A stretch of DNA of 57,943 bases, taken from the NCBI RefSeq assembly GCF_024198235.1, contig NZ_JAKCFB010000050.1:1-57943 (forward strand). The letters run 5' to 3'. Of the stretch, positions 16,524-27,186 are shown piece after piece. The DNA is from Myxococcus dinghuensis. Lineage in GTDB: Bacteria > Myxococcota > Myxococcia > Myxococcales > Myxococcaceae. A model generated the notes under the pieces. It was given only the letters and a program-made list of their open reading frames with translations, was not told the DNA's origin and searched no databases. The position numbers were made by a program, and so were the translations under genes. How positions within the stretch are numbered: the first letter of the stretch is position 1; each line of letters opens with the position of its first letter.

Positions 16524-18074
16524 ATGTTCCCGACACCGTCGCAGGTGCTGCGTCAGCGCGAGGGACTGCTGTCCGACACACCGTTCCCGCTGCTCCTGCA
16601 CGCGCTGATGGTGGAGGAGCGCACGTGCACGCTGGAGTTGAAGGTGCGCCAGCGGGAGAAGCGCATCCTCTTCGAGGACGGCTCGCCGGTGGCGTGCCAG
16701 TCCAACCTGCTGCACGAGACGCTGGGCAAGTACCTGGTGGAGAAGGGGCGCCTGTCGGAGGCGGACTACCAGAAGTGCCTGGCGGAGAGCGTGTCGTCGG
16801 GCGTGCGGATGGGGCCGCTGCTCATCCAGAAATCACTCATCAGCCCGTTCGACCTCTACAAGCAGCTCCAGGCGAACCTGGCGCACAAGCTGCTGGACTG
16901 CTTCCGCTGGGTGGACGCGCGCTACCGGCTCATCGCGGACGTGGAGGAGTCGCCGGACGCCAGCGTGAGGACGAACACCGCGCAGCTCGTCCTCACGGGC
17001 GTGGCGAACGTGATGCCCTTCGACGCGGTGGCCACGCACTTCACCTTCACGGACGAGCGGCGCTTCGGCCAGACGCCGGGCGTGGAGTCCGGCCCGAAGC
17101 TCTCCTCCAAGGACGCGCGCCTCTTCCAGATGCTGCGCCAGCGCCCGACGTTCGGCGAGCTGCAGGAGCGCACGGGCTTCGACACGGAGACGGTGCTGCG
17201 GCGCCTGTACGCGCTGTGCCTGCTGGGCGTGGCGGGCTTCGTCGAGGACACGGACGCCCGCGCCCGGGAGCTGGCCGCGCGTGTCCAGGCCGCCCCGCCC
17301 CCCGCCCCCGAGCCGGGGGTGGCCCCACCCCCCGAGCCCGCCCGGTCCGCGGGGACGCCGTTCGCGGACGAGGACGTGGCGGTGCGTGACGCGCTGGTGG
17401 GTGCGTTCCTGGCCCACCGTGGCAAGGACCCCTTCGCCCTGCTGGAGGTCCCCGAGGACGTCCAGCCCGCCCCGCTGCGCCGGGCCTTCCTCGGCTGGAC
17501 GGAGCGCCACTCGCCCCTGCGCTTCCAGCACCCCGAGCTGAAGGAGAAGGCGGAGACGCTGCTCGTGGCGTACGCCCGGGCCTACGCCGCGCTGGCCGAC
17601 ACGGAGCAGGCCCTGCTGTGGCGCAAGCGCCGCGCGGCCCAGCGGGACAAGGAGAAGGGCGCCACGGGACGCCCCTCCACCGCGGAGCAGTTCCGCATCC
17701 GCACCGAGCTGCTCGACGCCACCACCCAGTTCGACGAGGCGAAACGCCGGCTGGCGGCCCGCAACTTCGCGGGGGCCTTCGAGTACTTCGAGTACGCCTG
17801 TGACATCGAGCCCCGCGCGCTGTACCAGGCCTATCGCGCCTGGGCGCGCTACCTCATGAAGCCGGAGTCCCACGGCCGGCTCGCCCTCCAGGAACTCCAG
17901 GAACTCACCCGCCAGGAGCCCGCGCTGGAGGAGGGCTGGGCCTTCCTGGGCGAGGTGGCGCAGGGCGAGGGGCAGTGGGCCCTGGCCGAGGACGCCTTCC
18001 GGAAGGCCTTCAAGCTCAACCCCAAGAACCGCCGCTACGTGGAGCTGGTCCAGGAGCTCGTCAAGCGGCGCTAG
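16524..18074 (+). CDS. PATAN (DUF4388), J-domain-like and TPR protein
   Basis: 516 residues. Residues 1-120 match the PATAN/DUF4388 domain (PFPLLLHALMVEERTCTLEL, then FEDGSPVACQSNLLHETLGKYLV, and GRLSEADY), a regulatory domain frequent in myxobacteria. An Ala/Pro linker lies near 255-275. Residues about 295-370 resemble a DnaJ J-domain (DPFALLEVPEDVQPAPLRRA, then ERHSPLRF), with HSP in place of the catalytic HPD. The last 140 residues form TPR-like helices (RLAARNFAGAFEYFEYA; WALAEDAFRKAFKLNPKN). It is probably a cytoplasmic adaptor in gliding, development or signalling; this is inference. The ATG at 16524 is chosen because the domain starts at once. Confidence 0.8.
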   Translation: MFPTPSQVLRQREGLLSDTPFPLLLHALMVEERTCTLELKVRQREKRILFEDGSPVACQSNLLHETLGKYLVEKGRLSEADYQKCLAESVSSGVRMGPLLIQKSLISPFDLYKQLQANLAHKLLDCFRWVDARYRLIADVEESPDASVRTNTAQLVLTGVANVMPFDAVATHFTFTDERRFGQTPGVESGPKLSSKDARLFQMLRQRPTFGELQERTGFDTETVLRRLYALCLLGVAGFVEDTDARARELAARVQAAPPPAPEPGVAPPPEPARSAGTPFADEDVAVRDALVGAFLAHRGKDPFALLEVPEDVQPAPLRRAFLGWTERHSPLRFQHPELKEKAETLLVAYARAYAALADTEQALLWRKRRAAQRDKEKGATGRPSTAEQFRIRTELLDATTQFDEAKRRLAARNFAGAFEYFEYACDIEPRALYQAYRAWARYLMKPESHGRLALQELQELTRQEPALEEGWAFLGEVAQGEGQWALAEDAFRKAFKLNPKNRRYVELVQELVKRR

Positions 18075-18419
18075 CCATGCCGCCCTGCGTCAGGATGCCC
18101 GGCGTGCGGGCTGTCACGAAATTGTGGTGGGACGGCAGTGGCCCTCCCCGTCCAGGATTCGAGATCGCCGAGAGTGTCCCGGGACCCATCGGTCAGGCGG
18201 CCATGGCCGTTCCTCCTCATCGGTCATGTGGCCGGTCGAACCTTCTTCGGGTGGATTTTTCCCCGAGGGGTGATGTCCTGCGGTCTCGCGTTCCCCGGAT
18301 GTGAAGAATGTCGCGTATGGCGGGCAACTATCGACCCGTCATTCGCGAGATCTGATTGTCACGGTTGTCACTTCGTTGGCCACCCGCACGCGGGGTCGCC
18401 TTCAGTCTTGCGAGGCCGG
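18075..18419 (+). promoter_or_regulatory. 345-bp noncoding leader of the TadE-like cluster with direct repeats
   Basis: No convincing gene is seen; the ORF that crosses it lacks coding character until the ATG at 18420. It holds a direct repeat of a 16-nt block (CATCGGTCAGGCGGCC at 18187-18202; 14 of 16 bases recur at 18218-18233), with 31 bp from start to start, about three helical turns. Farther down, TGGC (18377) and GC (18390) have the spacing of a sigma-54 -24/-12 element but a poor -12 match. Enhancer-type regulation is possible but unproven. Confidence 0.4.
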
Positions 18420-19208
18420 ATGGTTCCCCCTCCTCTCAGAAAGCAATCAGGCCAGGCCGCGGTGGAGTCCGCCATCATCCTGCCGTTGTTCGTGTTCCTC
18501 ATCCTGGGCACGCTGCAACTGGGGCTGATGCACCAGGCCCGCCTCCTGACGAAGTACGCGGCCTACAAGGCGGTGCGGGCGGGCTCGCTGCACAACGCCA
18601 AGGTGGAGAAGATGGAGGCGGCGGCGCTCGCGGTGCTGCTGCCCATCCTCAGCGCGCGCTCGGGTGGCGCCAACGGCGCCGAGTACGTGCGCCCCGTGGG
18701 CAGCGGCCAGGAGTTCGCGCAGAAGTGGAACGAGCTGCGCAACAACAAGATGCAGGGCGTCGACCTGAAGTACGCGGAGGTGACCATCTGCGGCCCGTCC
18801 AAGGAGGAGATCTCCGGCAGTGACGAGTTCGACTTCGACCTGCCCGGCAACATCGAGCCGTCGGGCTGGCGGCAGAACCACCGCACCAAGCTGCGCATCC
18901 AGGTGACGCTCAACTACCGGCTCGTCATCCCCTTCGCGGACTGGGTCATCTACCAGTCCGCGCGGGCCCGCGAGATTCCCATGATGCTGCGCATGGGGAA
19001 GGTGAAGTCGGAGGAGCAGGACAAGGTGAAGCGCCGCAAGTTCGGTGGCGCCGCCACCGGCGAGAGCCCGTACGAGAGCGCGGCCGGGAAGGGCGTCTAC
19101 ATCATGCCCATCCGCGCCACGTACAACATGCGCATGCAGTCGGCCATCTATCTCAACTCCGCACCCATTCCGGACAAGAACGCATGCATCCTTCCGTTCT
19201 CCTACTGA
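18420..19208 (+). CDS. TadE-like pilus-assembly/envelope protein
   Basis: 262 residues. After a short basic N-terminus, residues 9-36 read SGQAAVESAIILPLFVFLIL and continue hydrophobic, the TadE-type prepilin-like segment with its conserved Glu. The rest is a soluble exported domain with no recognised family. TadE-like proteins are minor pseudopilins of Tad/Flp systems. The ATG at 18420 is the start that places this motif at the N-terminus. It is the first gene of five; its 3' end overlaps the next gene by 25 bp. Longer upstream frames are noncoding leader. Confidence 0.8.
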   Translation: MVPPPLRKQSGQAAVESAIILPLFVFLILGTLQLGLMHQARLLTKYAAYKAVRAGSLHNAKVEKMEAAALAVLLPILSARSGGANGAEYVRPVGSGQEFAQKWNELRNNKMQGVDLKYAEVTICGPSKEEISGSDEFDFDLPGNIEPSGWRQNHRTKLRIQVTLNYRLVIPFADWVIYQSARAREIPMMLRMGKVKSEEQDKVKRRKFGGAATGESPYESAAGKGVYIMPIRATYNMRMQSAIYLNSAPIPDKNACILPFSY

Positions 19209-20749
19209 GTCGGACGCGCCGTCGCGCCCAACGCGGGCAGGCCATCGTCCTGGGGTCGCTGTCCTTCCTCGTGCTGGCGTTGATGGTGACGCTCAGCTTC
19301 AACCTCAGCCACGCCCTGCGCAGGAAGATCAGCCTCCAGCAGCACAGCGACGCGCTGTCGTACTCCATGGCCGTGCTGGAGGCGCGCGCGCTCAACTACT
19401 ACGCCGTCAGCAACCGGGCCGTCGCCAGCGCCTACGTGGCGGGCAACAGCCTGCACGCGTTCATGGCCGCCGCCAGCGTGACGGGCGAGATGCTGCGGGC
19501 CTCCGGCGACAACTTCGTCATCATCGCCGGCCTCGAGATGCTCAAGTGCCCGACCTGCTACTACAAGTGCATCGAGCACTGCATCCACGCGATTCAGGCG
19601 ATGAAGATCTCCGGCGAGTTCAAGAACAAGGGCCGTGAGTACGACCAGAAGGTCAAGGGCTTCGAGTCGGACTTCAACGAGGCGATGCAGGGCCTGGACG
19701 ACATGGTGGACGGCATCCACACCGCCCAGCGCTCCGTGCACGACAAGACGATTCAAGCGGTGAAGGACGGCTCGAGCCACGGCCTGGCGCAGCTCAAGGA
19801 GTACTCCGCGCCCGGCGCCAGCGACCTGAACTCGTCCGTGGGCTCCATCAACGCCAACGAGTTCAACTGCGCCGTGGACGGCATGGAGTGCCAGGGCAGC
19901 GTGGGCAACTCCTCACCCGAGGCGCGGGCCCGGGTGATGACGGAGATCTCCAACGCCACCCGCTCGGGCTGGCCGGCGAACCGGAAGATCAGCGCCATGG
20001 GGACCGACAAGCCGCCCTACCTGAACAGCGACTTCTTCAAGGAGCTGAAGGACATCCCGGGCGAGGGGCGCTACCTCGTGTCCCCGCACAAGGGCACCGC
20101 CAAGACGGTGAAGAGCAAGGGCTCGGTCGACTCCGGAGGCCAGTCCGGCGGCAACGAGGGCACCACCCTCGCGGCTCACGAGGAGGGCCGCGTCACCCAC
20201 TGGTGGAAGCACAACCTGATGGGCTCGACCGAGTACGACTCCGACGTGTGGAGCGACGAGAACGGCGGCGGCCACACGGGCAACGGCGCCCACTCCGGCC
20301 AGCACCGCTTCGAGGGCGTCAACGCCAAGGCGCTGACGGGCTGCGCCGGCTCCGGCAACTGCTTCATGAAGTTCCGCGCCAACCCCAGCTCGGACCGGGA
20401 CTGGGGCCAGCCCCGCGTCTACAGCTACCTCACCATGGCGTTCCGCGTGGGCAACACGCGGCAGGCCCCGTGGGAGCTCAACACCAAGGGCCAGGTGCGC
20501 TACGAGCACGGCGCCCAGGGCGCGGGCGAGCTCACCGTGGCCCCGGGGGACGGCGTCGCGATGTCCAAGTCGCTCGTCTACTACCACCGCTTCGGGGAGA
20601 ACGGCTGGCAGGAGGCGCCCAACCTCTTCGCGCCCTACTGGCGCGCGAAGCTGCATCCCTTCAAGCAGGGCGACGCGAAGCAGGTGCTCGACGCCGCCGG
20701 CAACTCGGATGCGTCCCAGGCGTCGCAGGCGGAAGGGGTGCCGCTGTGA
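19184..20749 (+). CDS. TadG-like exported protein
   Basis: 521 residues. Residues 14-45 are RAQRGQAIVLGSLSFLVLAL followed by further hydrophobic residues and NLSHALRRKISLQQHSDALS, matching the N-terminus of TadG/TadE-like (Flp pilus assembly, putative Tad-like) proteins. The large remaining domain is Gly/Ser/Asn-rich, with a short Cys cluster (CPTCYYKCIEHC near 124-135) that could form disulfides. No von Willebrand domain is evident, unlike some TadG proteins. It starts inside the end of the previous gene and its TGA overlaps the GTG of the next, so translation is probably coupled. Confidence 0.75.
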   Translation: MHPSVLLLSRTRRRAQRGQAIVLGSLSFLVLALMVTLSFNLSHALRRKISLQQHSDALSYSMAVLEARALNYYAVSNRAVASAYVAGNSLHAFMAAASVTGEMLRASGDNFVIIAGLEMLKCPTCYYKCIEHCIHAIQAMKISGEFKNKGREYDQKVKGFESDFNEAMQGLDDMVDGIHTAQRSVHDKTIQAVKDGSSHGLAQLKEYSAPGASDLNSSVGSINANEFNCAVDGMECQGSVGNSSPEARARVMTEISNATRSGWPANRKISAMGTDKPPYLNSDFFKELKDIPGEGRYLVSPHKGTAKTVKSKGSVDSGGQSGGNEGTTLAAHEEGRVTHWWKHNLMGSTEYDSDVWSDENGGGHTGNGAHSGQHRFEGVNAKALTGCAGSGNCFMKFRANPSSDRDWGQPRVYSYLTMAFRVGNTRQAPWELNTKGQVRYEHGAQGAGELTVAPGDGVAMSKSLVYYHRFGENGWQEAPNLFAPYWRAKLHPFKQGDAKQVLDAAGNSDASQASQAEGVPL

Positions 20750-21882
20750 GGCTCACGCGTCGCAACACCCGAGGCGCCGCCGCGGTGGAGACGGCCCTGT
20801 GCATGATCGTCTTCATCCCGGTCTTCCTGTACGCGCTGTTCCTGGACGACCTGCTCCGCCACGCCATGGACTCGCAGGAGACGGCGCTGTCCACGGTCTG
20901 GGACTACACCGTGCAGGACTATGCCTCCACGCCCTCGTCGGGCCCCGCGGACGAGGACAGCCCCTCCGGCAACGAGCCCTTCAAGGGCTTCTACAGCGCG
21001 CAGGTCTACGCGCGGTACATGTTCTGCGACCACGAGTCGGGCATCGACAGCTTCGGTCCGGGCAAGGGCCCCGAGTGCCAGAACGACGAGTCCCACCACG
21101 CGGAGCTGGCCGCGCACGCGTGCTGGCTCAACCCCGGCGCGAAGCAGGTCTACTGCTACCTGAACCAGGCGGACCCGGAGGGTGGCGGCGGCGGTGGTCA
21201 GGCGGGGGCCTACGGCGTGACGCTGCACCAGTCGTACATGGACCGCTTCGCCCGGGGCGGCGTCATCCGCTGCTCGGCGCGGCTGGGCGTGCAGAACTAC
21301 CTGCTGCCCAAGACGTTCCTCCAGACCTTCAGCCAGATCGAACTGGCGCGCGAGACGCAGAGCCGCGGCAATGGCATCCACGGCAACGCCCAGGGCGGCA
21401 ACGTCGTGGACGACCCCAAGGGCCTCGCGGGCAACGTCTACCTGCTGCCCTGGGAGCGCCTCGCCATCGTGACGGACACGTGGGCCCTGACGAAGGAGGC
21501 CACCAGCGAGCCGGGCAAGGCCAACAACGACTCGGAGGACCTCTACGTCCGCGTGGCCCAGGTCTACAAGGACGGGGGCAACCAGGGGTACACCCAGATG
21601 AAGTCCTCCGCGGAGGCCTTCGTCAGCGACGCCACGTCGGAGGTCCTCGCCAGCGGCATCCAGCTCGCCAGCCTCCCGCCCGGTGACAACCCCGCGGAGC
21701 CCAGCCTCTCCATCAAGCCCTTCCCGCAGAGCGGCGGTCCCACGCAGCAGATCAAGCAGATGAGCGGCAACTCCTCCTACTTCAACAGCGAGTGGCGGGA
21801 CTGGGACAAGGACAACAACAAGGCGACGCACGAGGCGCGCGGCAAGTACTACCTGGGCTGCAAGCAGGCGGAGAAGTGCTGA
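20746..21882 (+). CDS. TadE-like exported protein
   Basis: 378 residues starting at the GTG at 20746, which overlaps the previous stop as GTGA. Residues 8-36 are TRGAAAVETALCMIVFIPVF followed by LYALFLDD, a prepilin-like hydrophobic stretch with the conserved Glu. The exported part contains several cysteines, a Gly run near residue 146-151 and no recognised catalytic motif. It is probably a minor pseudopilin or secreted envelope component. The ATG-initiated frame upstream overlaps the TadG-like gene and is not real. It ends in an overlap with the next gene. Confidence 0.75.
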   Translation: MRLTRRNTRGAAAVETALCMIVFIPVFLYALFLDDLLRHAMDSQETALSTVWDYTVQDYASTPSSGPADEDSPSGNEPFKGFYSAQVYARYMFCDHESGIDSFGPGKGPECQNDESHHAELAAHACWLNPGAKQVYCYLNQADPEGGGGGGQAGAYGVTLHQSYMDRFARGGVIRCSARLGVQNYLLPKTFLQTFSQIELARETQSRGNGIHGNAQGGNVVDDPKGLAGNVYLLPWERLAIVTDTWALTKEATSEPGKANNDSEDLYVRVAQVYKDGGNQGYTQMKSSAEAFVSDATSEVLASGIQLASLPPGDNPAEPSLSIKPFPQSGGPTQQIKQMSGNSSYFNSEWRDWDKDNNKATHEARGKYYLGCKQAEKC

Positions 21883-22736
21883 TGTCGGGAGCGTCCTCGC
21901 GCCTGGTCGTCCGCGTCCCCGCCCTGCTGTTCTCCGTGGCGGTGGTGGGCGCGCTCATCGGGACCGCCTGGGAGGGGGTCGTCTACGGCAAGCAGGGCGC
22001 CTCCGACGAGTGGACGCCGCCGCCCCTGCCCGCGTTCGCGGACCCAGAGAAGGCCCCGGGGCGGACTGCCGCGGAGGAGGCCGCGCTCCAGCGCGCGCTC
22101 GTCCACTTCCCGCCGTATCCCAATGGCAGCCGCGCGGAGCTGCTCGCGGTGGACTACCTGGGGCCGGAGGTGCCCATCTCCGTAGCGTGGTTCACCACGC
22201 AGGACTCCGCCGACCAGGTGCTGTCGCACTACAAGAAGGTCCTCCAGGACAAGGGCATCCCCGTCGTGGAGCGCCGCCACGGCGAGAACGGCGGCTGGGT
22301 GGGCTACTGGAGCGAGGACATGAAGGAGATGCGGCTGGTGTCGGTGCTCTCGCAGGGCGGGGAGACGCTCGGCTTCGTGTCCGCGGGGGAGATGGAGCCC
22401 CTGCTCAAGCGCGCCTCGAAGGTGCCCGCGTGGATTCCCCTGCCGGCGGACCTCACCGGGCCGACCTCCGTCACCTTCGACATGGAGGGCGCCTCGCACC
22501 ACCTCGTCTCCGGGCCGCTCACCACGCAGACGCCCGCCGAGGCCGCCGAACGCTACCGCGCGCTCTTCCAGGAGAAGGGCTGGAGCGTGGCGGAGCTGGA
22601 GCAGGTGGATGCGGGGGGCATCGCCTTCGACGTGACGTTCGAGACCGTCTCCGGCCGGGCGCTCCTGCGGCCCCGGGTCCCCGAGGGCGGCGTGGAGCTT
22701 CAGCTCTCGCTGTTGCAGCGAGGGTCCGTGCAATGA
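21882..22736 (+). CDS. membrane-anchored exported protein of the Tad-like cluster
   Basis: 284 residues. The ATG at 21882 overlaps the previous TGA. One N-terminal membrane span (about 10-30) precedes an exported domain that contains two copies of a helix-strand unit: DSADQVLSHYKKVLQDKGIP near residue 107 and TPAEAAERYRALFQEKGWSV near 215, each followed by a strand-rich stretch. I do not recognise the family. By position it should work with the TadE/TadG-like proteins, for example in assembly or stability. Its last four bases overlap the start of a further small frame (ATGA at 22733). Confidence 0.65.
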   Translation: MSGASSRLVVRVPALLFSVAVVGALIGTAWEGVVYGKQGASDEWTPPPLPAFADPEKAPGRTAAEEAALQRALVHFPPYPNGSRAELLAVDYLGPEVPISVAWFTTQDSADQVLSHYKKVLQDKGIPVVERRHGENGGWVGYWSEDMKEMRLVSVLSQGGETLGFVSAGEMEPLLKRASKVPAWIPLPADLTGPTSVTFDMEGASHHLVSGPLTTQTPAEAAERYRALFQEKGWSVAELEQVDAGGIAFDVTFETVSGRALLRPRVPEGGVELQLSLLQRGSVQ

Positions 22737-22756
22737 CTCACAGGAAGGATGCAACC

Positions 22757-22948
22757 ATGGCGAAGACCCACCGGCGCCTCGTGCCCCGCGTGCTCGCCCG
22801 CGGTCAGGCCGCGGTGGAGTACGCCACCGTCACCGCCGCGCTGCTCGGCTTCACGGTGCTGGGCTGGCCGTTCCTGGTCCAGCTCCTCAACGCGCTCAAC
22901 CGCTACTTCGGCTCCATCTACTACGTCATCCAGTCCCCCGTGCCCTGA
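22757..22948 (+). CDS. small Flp-pilin-like/TadE-like membrane protein
   Basis: 63 residues from the ATG at 22757, preceded by AGGAAGG at nine bases; an in-frame ATG at 22733, overlapping the previous stop, would add eight residues. The segment RGQAAVEYATVTAALLGFTV resembles Flp-type and other class III pilins (G-Q-x-x-x-E-Y then hydrophobic). The E-Y pair and small size suggest a pilin-like subunit and not an assembly protein. It is the last gene of the cluster; no prepilin peptidase, TadA-type ATPase or secretin gene is nearby. A GC-rich hairpin follows at 22972. Confidence 0.7.
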   Translation: MAKTHRRLVPRVLARGQAAVEYATVTAALLGFTVLGWPFLVQLLNALNRYFGSIYYVIQSPVP

Positions 22949-22971
22949 GGGCGGGGGCACCACGTCCGGGC

Positions 22972-22996
22972 GGGCGCGCCTCGACGGGGCGCGCCC
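22972..22996. terminator. bidirectional hairpin between convergent genes
   Basis: A 9-bp perfect stem (22972-22980 with 22988-22996, GGGCGCGCC/GGCGCGCCC), loop 7 nt, between the pilin-like gene and the LivK-type gene. Confidence 0.5.
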
Positions 22997-23007
22997 CCGG
23001 CCGCGGC

Positions 23008-24252
23008 CTACGGCTTCACCGTCGTCACGAACTCCGCCTTGCCGTCCGCGACCTTCAGCACGACGGCCTCCTTCACCGCGTCGCGGTTGGCGTCGAGCGT
23101 GATGCGGCCCGCCACGCCGGGGAAGTCCTTCGTCTGGGCGATGGCGTCGCGCAGGGCCGGGCCGCTCACGTCCGGCGCGCGCTTCATCGCCTCCACCAGC
23201 ACCCGCGCCGCGTCGTACGCCAGCGCCGCCACGCTGTCCGGCACCGTGCCGTAGCGCGCCTTGTAGCGCGTCAGGAAGGCCTGGAGCACCGGGTCCGGGT
23301 TGCCCGGCGAGTAGTGGTTGGAGAAGTAGCTGCCCTCCAGCGCGGAGCCGCCCAGCTCGAACAGCTTGTCGGAGTCCCAGCCGTCACCGCCGAGCAGCGG
23401 CACCTTGAGGCCCACCTCGCGCGCCTGCCGCGCGATGATGCCCACGTCCGTGTAGTAGCCCGGGACGAACACCGCCTCCGGCTTGACCTGCTTGAGCGCC
23501 GTCAACTGCGCGCGGAAGTCCGTGTCGCCCTTGGAGTAGCTCTCGTCGGCCACCACCTTGCCGCCGAACGCCTCGAACCGGTCCTTGAACACGTCCGCCA
23601 GGCCCATGGAGAAGGCGCTCTTGTTGTCGCGCAGGAGCGCCACCTTCGACAGCTTCAGGTTCTCCCGCGCGAACTTCGCCATCACCAGGCCCTGGAACTC
23701 GTCGATGAAGCAGACGCGGAAGATGTAGTCGCCCTTCTTCGTCACCTCGGCGCTCGTCGAGGTGGGGGTGATCATGGGCACCTTGCCCGCCTGCGCCTTC
23801 TCCGCCATGGCCATGGACACCGACGAGGCCGCCTCGCCCAGGATGGCCACCACCTTGTCCTGGGTGATGAGCCGCGTGGCCGCCTGCGCGCCCTCCTCCG
23901 GCCGCCCCTGGCTGTCGTACACCCGCACCAGCACCTTGCGGCCCTTCACGCCCCCCGCCGCGTTCGCCTCGTCCAGCGCCAGCTCGATGCCGTTGCGCGC
24001 GGAGACGCCGAACGTCGCCTCACTGCCGGTGAGGCTGCCCACCTCGCCGACCAGGATGACGTCCTTGTCCGTGGGCGCGGCCGCCTGCGCGCCACCCGGG
24101 GAGGGCGCCCCGGCCGCCTGCGCCCCCTTCGGGTCCGACGCAGCGGAGGCCTGCCCGGTCGCCGGGGCATCCGTGGGGGGCGGGGAGGACTTCTTCTCAC
24201 AGCCCGCCAGGGCCAGGGCGAGCACGGCGCACAGCATCAGGGGACGGCGCAT
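23008..24252 (-). CDS. LivK-type ABC transporter substrate-binding lipoprotein
   Basis: 414 residues. The lipoprotein signal ends at LALALAGC (C18), followed by a Pro/Ala-rich linker (about 20-60). The mature part is a periplasmic type I binding protein: GEVGSLTGSEATFGVSARNG, ELALDEANAAGGVKGRKVLV, then AILGEAASSVSMAMA, and a second lobe with FVPGYYTDVGIIARQAREVG. This family captures branched-chain amino acids, amides or related ligands for an ABC transporter. No permease or ATPase gene is adjacent, so it may be an orphan receptor or serve a distant transporter. It is divergent from the SUF regulator gene. Confidence 0.9.
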   Translation of the reverse strand: MRRPLMLCAVLALALAGCEKKSSPPPTDAPATGQASAASDPKGAQAAGAPSPGGAQAAAPTDKDVILVGEVGSLTGSEATFGVSARNGIELALDEANAAGGVKGRKVLVRVYDSQGRPEEGAQAATRLITQDKVVAILGEAASSVSMAMAEKAQAGKVPMITPTSTSAEVTKKGDYIFRVCFIDEFQGLVMAKFARENLKLSKVALLRDNKSAFSMGLADVFKDRFEAFGGKVVADESYSKGDTDFRAQLTALKQVKPEAVFVPGYYTDVGIIARQAREVGLKVPLLGGDGWDSDKLFELGGSALEGSYFSNHYSPGNPDPVLQAFLTRYKARYGTVPDSVAALAYDAARVLVEAMKRAPDVSGPALRDAIAQTKDFPGVAGRITLDANRDAVKEAVVLKVADGKAEFVTTVKP

Positions 24253-24352
24253 CGGTGGATTCCCTCCACTCCAAGTGAGCGGATCCGCACCCTAGCCCTC
24301 TCCCCCCAGCCCTCCAACCGGGCCTCCCCCACCGGGTGGCCAAAATGCAATG

Positions 24353-24369
24353 TGGACTGAATCGGTCCA
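24353..24369. promoter_or_regulatory. candidate operator of the SUF operon
   Basis: TGGACTGAATCGGTCCA is a 17-nt dyad in which seven of eight base pairs match. It sits in an unusually AT-rich stretch (24341-24380) between the divergent LivK-type and Rrf2-regulator genes, about 78 bp upstream of the latter. The position and symmetry fit an Rrf2-family autoregulatory operator; binding is inferred. Confidence 0.5.
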
Positions 24370-24446
24370 GATTACATATGACGTCCCGCGCGGAGGCCCC
24401 CCGGCCTCCATTGGGACAGGACCCGGAAAGGACGCAAGCGGCCCAC

Positions 24447-24961
24447 ATGCTCCGGATGAGCAAGATGACGGATTACGGCATCGTGCTGATGACCGAGCTG
24501 GCGCGCGCGGAGGGCGACACCCGCACGACGCGCGAGCTGGCGGCGCGCACCCGGGTGCCGCTGCCGTCGGCGAGCAAGGTGCTCAAGGGGCTCTTGCAGG
24601 CGGGCCTCGTGGTGTCGCAGCGGGGCGCCAACGGCGGCTATGGGCTGGCCCGACCCGCGACGTCGCTGTCCCTGGCGGAGCTGGTGTCCGCGCTGGAGGG
24701 GCCGGTGTCGCTCACCGAGTGTGGCGTCCACGCCACCAGCGCGATGCCCTGTGAGCTGGAGTCCGTGTGCCAGGTGCGGGGCCACTGGCGCCTCATCAAC
24801 CAGGCCATCCAGGAGGCGCTGGGCCGGCTGACGCTGGCGGACCTCCTCGCGCCCGCGCCCCGCATGCCCGAGCGGCTGGTGGGCCTGGGGGTCCCCTCGC
24901 GCCCCCAGCACCCCGCCGCGCCCCCGAATGCTTCCTCTACATCCGTGACAGGAGTGCGCTC

Positions 24962-24965
<4 letters not shown>
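24447..24965 (+). CDS. Rrf2-family SUF operon regulator
   Basis: 172 residues from the ATG at 24447. The winged helix-turn-helix (ELAARTRVPLPSASKVLKGL, then RGANGGYGLARP) is typical of Rrf2 proteins. Cysteines at 92, 102 and 108 probably bind an iron-sulfur cluster; the spacing C-x9-C-x5-C resembles the C-x5-C-x5-C of IscR but is longer in the first gap. Such regulators sense Fe-S status and repress or activate suf genes. The gene is first in the operon and its TGA overlaps the sufB ATG. A longer frame to 24336 would swallow the promoter, so the shorter start is preferred. The C-terminal 35 residues look disordered. Confidence 0.88.
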
Positions 24966-26398
<1,433 letters not shown>

Positions 26399-26400
26399 GT

Positions 26401-27182
<782 letters not shown>

Positions 27183-27186
<4 letters not shown>

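Noticed and set aside
18420..22948. Complete Tad/type IV pilus locus
   Set aside because: No ATPase, platform protein, secretin or prepilin peptidase gene is present in the window.
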